Of a stretch of 64,000 nucleotides of DNA, positions 55,201 to 64,000 are shown piece after piece (the first letter of the stretch is position 1; each line of letters starts with the position of its first letter). The stretch comes from Pisaster brevispinus (Eukaryota; Echinodermata; Asteroidea; Forcipulatida; Asteriidae): contig JAMKCF010000002.1 of NCBI GenBank assembly GCA_023634235.1, positions 6,314,722-6,378,721 on the forward strand, read 5' to 3'. Made by a program: the position numbers and the translations under genes. The notes beneath the pieces were generated by a model, which had not been told where the DNA came from, ran no database searches, and worked only from the letters and a program-made list of their open reading frames with translations.

Positions 55201-57062
55201 AAAAATATACTATGTATTCAGATTATTGATACAATTTGTAAATAATGATGAAAATCGCATTCAGAGAGTCCGTGCAATCGAAGCGTGTTTTACGGCACAC
55301 CAGCATGGGAGCTAGCGGAACGTAAACCTTGAGCATTTCCCGTGCAGTCGGTGACATGTGTCTCGTGGGGCCAGAGAGACAAACCCCGGGGCATGAACTC
55401 CCCAGCTTGCCGGTCTAGCCTTGAGCTTGGAAGCTTGTCGGAGGGGTAGGGAGCCAGACCAACAATTACGGTTTTATACGAAGGTTTTAGTCTGTACCCC
55501 TAGCTATTATTCCCTAACCGTGTTGGTGGGTGCGGTACACACGTGGGACGACGACGGGGAATGTTTTTCCCATACAGCTGGTCTTTTTCTTTGATAGCTG
55601 CACAATGTCCACCCCCCCAAAAAAAAAAAAATGCTGCTTTTGCTGGCTTTCCTTTTGGATTTGTCGTGTTTTTGTTTTGTTTAGTTTTTTACTTTTCGTT
55701 GGACCACCTTCTGGGTGTTTTTCATTGCGATATTTTTTGTACCGATCATGCGTCGAAGAAACGTTCTCCATTGAAAGTAAGTTCGTCCAGTTCGTCGTAC
55801 ACAGAATACAGGTTGGGGTGCGTTTTTGCGGTCGTACGCAATAACTGTTTAAATGGCAAGTTCAACCAAAAGAGTTATTGGTTACGACCGCGATCGGACG
55901 TCGACTAGGCCTGACAACCTTGCTCTAATATGGACTGACGTCCGTTTATGTCTTTTTTTTATTTACACGTGACTTTGTGCTTGATGGATATGAGGTCTGG
56001 ATCCTCATGCCTCGCCATTCTTATAATTAATGCATATTCAAAGCATCGGTCTACTTATAACATTGCGCAACATTGTCAGGTAAACTTGACAGCTGCAACG
56101 GCTGGAAAAGCGTCTAAGCTGGCCTTTGACCGCGTTTGGGTTTTTTCGCATTTTTTGTTAATTTGTATGGTGTGGTCAAAATCCAGTTTATTTATTTATT
56201 TTTTTTTTTTTTTTTGGGGGGGTGCAGCATGGCAGGAGCCACAATCCCCAGATCCCACCAGACATGCTCAAAACTTTTACACCATTTTCTTCCTACCAAA
56301 TGAGATCAACAAAAATACACAATAAATGGTTTGAAATGTGAAATAGCCCCACCCCGAAATTTTGTATTTTCTTTCACGTGCCCCCCAAAAAAAATTTATA
56401 ATAATAATTCAAGCAGATTTTGGGGTTTCACTGAAACACTGATCCAATTACAAGTGGATTTGAAACTCAAAAGGTATTCTTTTTATGTTTCTTTTAATAA
56501 TTAGTTTTATAGACTGCAATATAGCACTCTCTTGCCCGATTGATTCGTATGAAAAGGTCAGGGTTTATCTATAAAGAAGGGTTGTTTATAATCTATTCTT
56601 CTACAGTAAGTCCATGTCTAAATGGACAGTTTTGGTGGCTTACACATGATTTCATTAAGTGCAAACGTGAAAATATTGTTGTCATTCCCGTCAACACTTG
56701 AATTGCAGCCCTCGTCCCCATACCTGGCTTGGAATTTCATATTTTAGACGGCAAGGCCATATGTCCATTTTGCAAAGGACACTCTTAAAAGATGGACAAC
56801 TTTTGGTGGGGCACCATGGTCAAAAACAGGACCACCTTAGACCATGGCCTCCATGGCCTCTGTGTAATTCCTGGCCTAAGCTAATTACTGACAACTTGCC
56901 GACAACTCATTGAGCATTCACTAACAATTTGTAAAACCCCACAGTAAATTTAAGGCCAAGTGCTGGGGTCCAACACAAGCTCTTGAATTTAAATTTAATT
57001 TGAGAATGAACGGAGTACGTTACAGGTTCCATGCTACAGGCTTTGAAAGGAGCAATTACTAT
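55201..57062. other. Intergenic; no gene supported
   Basis: 55290-55470 is GC-richer. Overlapping plus frames at 55530-55910 run through A- and T-runs and carry no domain. T/G runs lie at 56197-56222. Confidence 0.4.
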
Positions 57063-57130
57063 AGTTGTGATAATCGTAACCCTCCATCCTCCAGACGATT
57101 ACAGGATGGAGGGTTACGATTATTGCAACT
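57063..57130. other. Long near-perfect hairpin
   Basis: ataatcgtaaccctccatcc (57070-57089, plus t) pairs perfectly over 21 bp with 57103-57123. The stem extends outwards with few mismatches (tagttg/caacta). The loop is 12 nt. The size would suit a small foldback or a microRNA-like precursor; no expression evidence. Confidence 0.75.
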
Positions 57131-58924
57131 ACATTTACTAATGCTAGGCTCCTTGCTCAGTACTACCTCCGTCCATGCTTTATCCTTACAATTTGGAATT
57201 GAACGTCAGAGGGTTTTGCAGTTGTTGGCAGTGGCAAGTGGAGTTTGACAGGAAAGATAGTGTTGGGCAACTGGAGTGTTGTTAAGCTAGGCACTAAAAG
57301 GCTAGCAAGATAACACTTATGAATGCATTGATCAGTTGATATAATTTAGCAATGTGTATTGTTTATTTCAATTCATAAACACTTGTATTTATTGCTTGTA
57401 TGTTATTTATTCTTATGTCTTTTAGTTTTAGGGTTTCCTCTTTTAAGTTGTATACTTTTTAAATAAAGCACCTGGCCCTGGGAGCAATATTTAAATGCTT
57501 TAGTATTGTTCATAAAAATAATAGGCCAAATTATTATAATAATTTTTGGAGTCCATCGGCCTACACTGTTCATCTACCAAGACCATGGTAGCTCTAGGGT
57601 CTAGACCTACATGAGTACTAACTTATAACTAGTTTTACAAGAAATTTTTATGACTCATGTGTTAGCATTGCTAAATAATGATTGATAGCACTAGCACTAG
57701 CTGTAGCAGCATGAATGTCATTATTTTCAGATTTTTAGGAAACTTAAACTTACCAATTATCATTGATCGGAAGAATCTCTACCTTAGCACTTGAATACAA
57801 AGTGGATGGGTTCAATGTAATTCATCCATTGCTGATTCGGAGGTAGGGACACATTTTGGGGCGAAAACTTCCGCAAGTGGAAGAAGTTATTATTTCATGG
57901 TACCTTATTTCATGAGGCGGCCAGGATGTAAAGCGCCAGCGCCACCAACCGATCCACAGAGAGAACGTAAACAAAGACCTGCCTCGCTAACAATCGTGGC
58001 GGGTGATATTATGTAAGACGATAATATATTTCGGTCACGGTAATACCATGGCTTATTTGCCCCGCAAGCCTTACTTATAAGTAACGGTGGGTAGTCGAAT
58101 CGGGTGGCAAAAGATACACCAAGTCACAGAGCAACAGGTCCAAACTATTTCTTCTTTGATCTTGTTGGACATGTCTAGCTGTATGCAGTAAAAGATAACC
58201 GTGTTAGAGCAAACATTATTTTCAACGGGAGTCGCGTCAGTTCCAAATACCTATTTCGGGGGCATTTTCATTAGGCATGGTTAATGCCTTCTATTAACCA
58301 AACAGTTGCTAAGAAGTTGTTTTTTGTTTGTTTGTTTGTTTTTTCAGCAGAATTTTTTGAGGGGTTGTTTCCGAGCTGATGTATCAATACGACACGCTGC
58401 CCATTGTAGCGAAGCTATCAAAAGGCCTCAGATTTGCACATAACACTGCTGGTACGCTGGAGTATTGCGTGAGTCTGTAAGAACCAGTAGCTTATATCAC
58501 CCGACGGTTTTGCCTGGTTGTTTCACCCTAGTGAGGGCACTGTTTCTGAGTGTGACGTCATAAGCAAGGGCGTGGGCATAGCTGACACGTTTTATAGCGC
58601 TCAGCCTCTCTCCTCGTTCCAAGAGGTGATCATTCTCGCCACACTTTTTTTTTTTCTCAGAATACATTGTTGGTTCATAATCCTTGGAATAGGTTCAATA
58701 ATTTGTGTTAGAATCTGGTTGATTTTGATAAGGCTTCTGGCCGATCCACCTTATGCATCCGTTTAAGTATGGTGACCCGCAAAAGAGGCATCAAGTCAAT
58801 AAGTAACTGATCCTCTCTCTATCTCCTTTGATCTTGTTATATTTCTAACTGTATGTAGTTTAGGGTGGCCGTGTAAAATATTGACTCATTTGACATTTTT
58901 TTTACAAGCGTCACACATAGCTAT
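57131..58924. other. Intergenic; no gene seen
   Basis: AT-rich. tcggtcacggtaataccatgg (about 58033-58053) resembles the start of the MITE-like family. Nothing coding. Confidence 0.4.
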
Positions 58925-59190
58925 AGAGCGTCTCGTGAGAGAGTGGTTTATTTAAGGATCCAAGTTCCCGTGTTGTCAGCAGAAGAGTATGGGTTCGAAT
59001 CCCAGTTATAACACTTGTGTTCTTGAGCAAGGCACTTAAGCATTATTGATTTGTAAAAAGTTTGGAAGGCAGTGCACTCTGCTCTGCCAACCTGGCTCCA
59101 AGTGGACAATACATTTGCCTGCATCATTTCAGCCCCGGGAGTAGATGGCAACGTACACCTGGTTACAGTTGATCTGGGTTGACAGCCAAA
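58925..59190 (+). repeat. tRNA-derived SINE-like repeat
   Basis: gggttcgaatccc (58990-59002) is a Pol III B box. It is followed by cttgtgttcttgagcaaggc (about 59014-59033), a phrase I associate with tRNA-derived SINEs of marine deuterostomes. An A-box-like gagagagtggttta lies about 55 bp upstream. Confidence 0.55.
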
Positions 59191-59929
59191 ATCAGTTGTA
59201 GCCCTACCGTTGAAGTGGCAAAGGAAAGAAAATGGCCATCATATTAAAATATGATAAAAATGTTTTGACTATTTGTGTTATACAATAGAGAATACATTCC
59301 AGAGCATCGCCCTTAATTTTGAGATAATGTAACTGTGTTTGTTTTTGACGAAACAATTAATGTAGGCCTACAGTTAGGAGGGTTATAGGAAAAGTTCACA
59401 TGAGACAAGTCAAGTCAGAAAAACGAATAAGTTTATTTCTATTCACATAGCAATCTGATTGCCTAAGATAACTTACCTTTATTTATAGTTAAAGCAAAAA
59501 TCATGCAGTCTGGGTTGGTAGAAAACCCAATACCTTTTTTTTTAAGCTCATTGGCTCCTACCAGGGAAGAACATTTTTTTTCGTATTCAGAACATTCGTT
59601 TTCAGAGCATTCAAGAACAAAACAATGTCGTCGAATGGAATGATTTGACCAAAGAACAATTCTACACAGCAAAGTAGATATACACGATCGTTCTCATGCC
59701 AAGTCTTCCTGACGCCCCTTATATTTAGTAAGATTACCAATTGAATTTAAAAACACTTGTTTCTGTCTGAGAGAGCTGTGATAATCATAGCTTGTGGTGT
59801 CGATGTCTTTTAGTATAGTATGTAGCAGACCAACAGTTCAGCTCAGCGATAAACCATGTAATAGTAGGGTCAATGTATGAAAAAATACCCCTTAACCCCC
59901 CAAAAATTGTAACAAAAGGTTTTTTAACG
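59191..59929. other. Intergenic; no gene seen
   Basis: AT-rich between the SINE and the Academ-like element. The boundary to the element is not sharp. Confidence 0.4.
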
Positions 59930-62900
59930 GATTATGGTAGTATTGACCATCAAGAATAACATATCAAAAATCTAAGAAATTCGGAGCAAAGGAAAGTTGT
60001 TATTTTCAAGATGGCGTCCAAGATGGCCGCCACTACAATAAAATGGCAAAAGGCATTTATTATTTACCCTAGAGTCTTTTGGTGTCTACACCTATGTTTT
60101 GGGGGTAAAGAATCCCATTAAGACCAGTAAAAATGTCATTGAGTAATCGGGTGACCTAAAAATCCAAGACGGTGTCCAAAATGGCCGCCAATACATTAAA
60201 ATACCTAAAATGACTATAAGTCTTTCACTATTCACATTAGAGTTTCAATTTAGGTGTCTACATCTATGTTTTAGGGGTCAAGAAACACATTAAGACCTAT
60301 GCAAGTTTCATTGATTTATCAGGTATTAACCTGCAAATCCAAGATGGCATCCAAAATGGCAGTACATTGAATAAAATGGCCCATGTTTTTAGAAGTCAAA
60401 TAAACACATTAAGACCAATACAAGTGTGATTTAAATCAGGTATTAAGCCTGAATTCCAAGGGTTTAATGGTGAATTCCAAGGTCTATTCCTAGGTTTTAG
60501 GGTTTAAGAAAGATATAAAGACTAGTTATGGATATCACAGTGACCAAATTATTAATGAACCCACAATGGCAGCCATCTTGGATGAGGTTGCATATCAATG
60601 GCTATATCATAGTTACCATTCACTTTTTCTTTCTTATTGAGTTGTTACCCTTGCTCTTCTTCTTCTTCTTCTTCTAATAACTGGTTATAAGGGTTGTTAC
60701 AAGTGTCAAGTAGGCACGGTACACAGACACTATGACATGGTAACGTCTCCCATGGTAACGTCTCCCATGGGGGAGACGTTCTGGTGTCACAAACGATTTG
60801 GCAGATGCTATTTTCTTGACAAACATGTCGTAGCGCAATGATGCAAGTGACTCCGTGCTACTGCCACCATACACGACAATCATTGCTTTGCTCCCGAGGT
60901 CCTGTATCACGTTCTTTGACTGACTTGGGAGAAGGAACGCAGTTGCACAAGATTCCATGGTGGGGTCGCCTTTCACAAGCTTTTGGAAGGCTGCTTTCTT
61001 AAAAATGCCAAAAATCCGGGATGTTGTATCACAACCTGTGAAGGCATGAATGAAAAGTAACTGCGAACACAGGTCGTTCCCAAGGATTGTTTTCAGCCGG
61101 TTGATGTTATATACCTTGATACACTTAGACTGGTTCAGAACGAAAATACAGTTCTTTGCTATCTGCACGTGCATAATAAAGGAGCAAAACTAATAGGTAT
61201 GTGTCTTCTCCAATCAAAGTGGTGGAATGATGACATGAGGCTTCAACTGCCTTAACAATATCAACATCTGCATCCCCAGGTGCATTGATCACATGGCAGT
61301 TCCCTTTTTTTCAGTTCATCACTTATGAGATTGATTAAGCCTTGCTTGTTGCTGTGTCTTGACAAAAGCATCCTTTTTGCCTGAAAATTCTGTCTCTGCA
61401 GTAAAGCTGACAACTGGATGGATATTCTGCCCACGCCGTACACGTGTATTGTCCTTGATGGACGGACCTCTGTTATAGCCATCAAAGACAACAGTTGCCA
61501 AGCCATAATGACGAATAGTGAAGTCTGCATATGACTGCGCTATTGCACCATAGCTGTCTCCAGTTTTCCATATTAAGCGGTGCAGCAAGGAGCCTCCATC
61601 AAGGACATAATGGTCAGTATTCGGAACAGAATCTTTGACGGCTTCCTTTGACACTTTGCTTGAATGATCAACGATAGCGTGAGCTAACTGAGGCTTATCA
61701 GCCTTCCGGAAGACATTTCTGGCCTCAAAAAGGGCAGGGAGAAATGGACTGAGCTCATAACTCATAACGTCTTGCAATGACAGTTCTCCTGTTTTGGACA
61801 CTACTAGAAACCGTTGAAACAACAAGGCTGGGTCAATGGTCTGTTCAGGAGCAATCTTGATGGCAGACATATCCCCAAGGGTTTTGGCTTCATCATGCCG
61901 CCCCAATTAGGGGTTGCCTGTTTGAAGTTGAATGAGAGCTCCCAAATTATATCAACCCCTATATCACAAACTGGAAGTTGTGGAAGGTCTTTGAATTTCA
62001 TACTGCGACGTGCATGGTTGGCAAAGCGAAGCTGTACGATCTCAACCTTGGTATTCTGTATGATGTTAAGGTCTGAAATATCTTGCCTGGGAATGAGGTG
62101 GTTTGTTTTCCGTCCTGGTGTAAAGGCAGCTATCATGCCCATCCCATGAAATGTCCCTTTGCCATCAATGGTCACAATGTTATGGTCAACATTGTCACCA
62201 GCAAAGAGCAAGGCTGTGTCTTCTGGATCAACGTCCTCACCTTAGAGGTCAGGAGCAACATAGTCAGCGGCATTCTTCTCAAATCGAAGCACTTCGCCAT
62301 AGGAAGAACAAAATCCCATCTCACTCAGAGTGTCTACTATGAACTTTGACCGATGCAAATGATGTGTCTGTACGCCAAGACCTATCTGTAATGGCACAAG
62401 AACAGCCCGTAGACGAACTGCTTGAATTATTGCTAGACCAATACTTGCAACTTTTCGTCGATTGTATTTACCCACAAACAGAGAGTTTAACAATGTGGCA
62501 AGGGTTGCAGGAAGGTAGTTTAGGGCGTAATCAAGTTTGAGCATTTCAGTACTGGGATACTCATCGGTGACAGACGGAACATTTGTTTTAATGTCACTTT
62601 TGATAAGCCTAGCTGCTGTTTCATTGATTGCTTTCTTTTATGACTCTTCATCACCCGCCTGTTTTGATCCTTTGAAGTAAGACCTAAGTATCTGGGATGT
62701 TTTTTCTCTCATTGTCACAATATCACGAAGACCTTCACCTTCTGCGATATATATAGAGTTTCCATATCTTTCTTCCAGTTGGAACGGAATTTTCACCAGT
62801 CAGAAAATCTTTCATTTTATTTCTGAGGTCTGAAATAGTCAGCTGTTTTTCATCATTAATCTCAAAATAGGAGCACATTTTAGAGAATGCTTGCTCTTGG

Positions 62901-63900
62901 TCCTGATCCTTGGGTCGCCCACATTTACGTTTTGGTTCATTGTCACTCCGAAACTTCAGGGGTACATCTTTCCCATTCCGAAAGTTTGCACTACATTAGT
63001 GGTGATACAAGGAGTCTGCAGCATGTAAGTCCCCACTGTAGTATTCGATGCGACCTTTCACGGTAAAAGACCAATTGTCCGGACGATCATCACAGCAAGC
63101 CAAGATTGTCTTTGCGAAAGAATCCGTCTTCACACAACAGTAGTCCGAACTTCTTGGCACAATACCATTCCCACAAAATAGACAATCAGTTTTGCTATTA
63201 AATGGACCTGCAGACACTCTGGCGCTATTCTTTACCGAGCTGGAAGGTCCACCTTTCTTACCTTGTTGAGCCTTTATGTCAAGTGGGTTGGTGTACCATT
63301 TGCGACACTTTGTGTGCACTTTAGTGCCAGCCGTGACAACAATATCTTTACCTCTTTGTGCACTTGCTGCATTGATTCCATCTGCACCCTTTTGACGAAC
63401 TTGACTTACTTCACTCCCATCGTCCAAGCCCTCTATACAGATCGGACAAACTTCTGGATCGACTTTACCTGCAGCATTCATTGTTGGACCTGAAACTTTG
63501 TATACAATTGAAGTTACATTATAAGCCTTTATAGTCTTGATCATACAAGAGCCCAAATCAATAGGTATAACATGTAGGCAAGAACACACGCTCTGATTGG
63601 CCAATGAGCATGCACGTAGGTGGCTAATGTAAACAAACCAATGTCTGACTGCCATCTTGGTATTGATTACCTGATTACTTGATATCTTTGAAAATTTATG
63701 GGCCAATGCTTCATGTACTCAATGTTAAATCTGTAGGTGAAAGAAAGAAACAAAACTTGGGTTAGAAGACAAACTCTGACAGCCATTTTGGACGCCATTT
63801 TGGACGCCATCTTGGATTTCTAGGTTACATGTTAACTCACTGAGTTTCTTTTTGTCTTAGTGGGTTTTGATTCGTACAAGATAGATGTAAACACCAAAAA
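59930..63900 (-). mobile_element. Academ-like DNA transposon, internally deleted
   Basis: The transposase remnant (60680-63481) lies between inverted sub-terminal repeats. On the left (about 59990-60420) three diverged units hold ccaagatggc(g/c) ... tccaaaatggc and a ...cattaagacc phrase. On the right (63783-63890) one unit reads the other way (gccattttggacgccatctt, then aggtt ... cttagtgggtttt). Such inverted flanking fits a DNA transposon. The Academ superfamily is known to include lineages whose transposase carries an XPG-type nuclease. The exact termini and target duplication were not found. Confidence 0.66.
60680..63481 (-). pseudogene. Academ-like transposase with XPG-type nuclease region, broken
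   Basis: From ATG 63481 (the frame is open upstream to 63706, but the family-like part begins here): two Cys-rich fingers (CPIC, later CLFCGN) at 63460-63130; KGRIEYYSGDLHAADS (about 63055-63005); a stop at 62994; then, over several frames, SIGLAIIQAVRLRAV, GVQTHHLHRSKF, LLFAGDNVDHN and DGKGTFHGMGM (about 62465-62130). After TPNWGG (near 61905) the sequence jumps to TLGDMSAIKIAPE: a large middle piece is missing compared with relatives as I remember them. Next comes an XPG/FEN-like region: VVFDGYNRGPSIKD (about 61490), GDADVDIVKA and LIGEDTY (about 61270-61195), FIHAFTGCDTTS (about 61045), ending VTPERLP near 60765, beside short local duplications. GEDTY probably replaces GEDTD, losing an acidic residue. 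Not functional. Confidence 0.75.
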
Positions 63901-63934
63901 TTTAACTCCAAGGGTGAATATGAAATGACTTGTA

Positions 63935-64000
63935 GCCATTTAATAATAATAATAATAATAATAATACACAGGTTCTTATATAGCGCTTTTAACAAGATCA
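63935..64000 (-). repeat. (AAT)n plus SINE-type tail
   Basis: An AAT tract (63941-63965), then cacaggttcttatatagcgc and ttttaacaagatca. On the minus strand this is the same tail phrase as 46170-46195. It continues past the window edge. Confidence 0.55.

Noticed and set aside
55530..55910. Overlapping 104- and 121-codon plus frames
   Set aside because: They pass through A-runs and T-rich stretches, and show no domain or splice context.

Overview
This is animal nuclear DNA: AT-rich and gene-poor, with intron signals, microsatellites and several kinds of eukaryotic transposon. I see no bacterial-style gene packing, no rRNA, no CRISPR array and no tRNA that I can defend. The secreted collagen-C1q proteins and the mix of repeats (Penelope-like, DIRS, Academ-like, piggyBac, Helitron, a tRNA-type SINE) suggest a marine invertebrate deuterostome. 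An echinoderm, perhaps a sea star, is my best guess, but that is inference.

Host genes. The only convincing intact host genes are two paralogous collagen-C1q genes on the minus strand (coding exons 11981-12754 and 38602-39408). Each coding exon begins exactly at a 3' splice site placed directly before the ATG. Far upstream, both copies share a block with a 5' splice donor, a TATA-like box and an inverted CCAAT box (16457-16630 and 44576-44725). I read these as a non-coding first exon plus promoter. The two loci are the halves of an old segmental duplication about 27-28 kb apart. The second copy's intron later received a 387-bp palindromic element and a piggyBac copy.

Mobile elements, left to right. 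1-2313 (minus): a decayed zinc-finger/tyrosine-recombinase-like gene, preceded by an open frame made of 78-bp repeats. 2740-5400 (minus): a DIRS-type retroelement with RT, RNase H and tyrosine recombinase, all broken; a second recombinase fragment lies at 50880-51940. 8451-10205 (plus): a Penelope-like RT/GIY-YIG reading frame, intact except for its 5' end, followed by a TATA box and a hammerhead-like motif. 22120-22993 and 34759-35357: Helitron-like elements built of ~130-bp tandem repeats. 28554-29720 (minus) and 31330-31548 (plus): further Penelope fragments. 41008-42649 (plus): dead piggyBac. 59930-63900 (minus): an Academ-like DNA transposon with an XPG-type nuclease region, internally deleted, between inverted sub-terminal repeats.

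Most unusual item. A minus-strand unit at 30536-31300 has a TATA box, a very short leader, an acidic/basic open frame that is not a histone, and then a perfect replication-dependent histone 3' stem-loop with a purine-rich element behind it. Histone-type 3' ends on non-histone genes are rare.

The remaining DNA (about 5.4-8.0, 16.6-18.3, 25.3-28.2, 33.4-34.7, 46.2-50.9 and 52.2-58.9 kb) is AT-rich intergenic sequence with short repeats and hairpins. At 48620-48981 there is a coding-like remnant that I cannot name.
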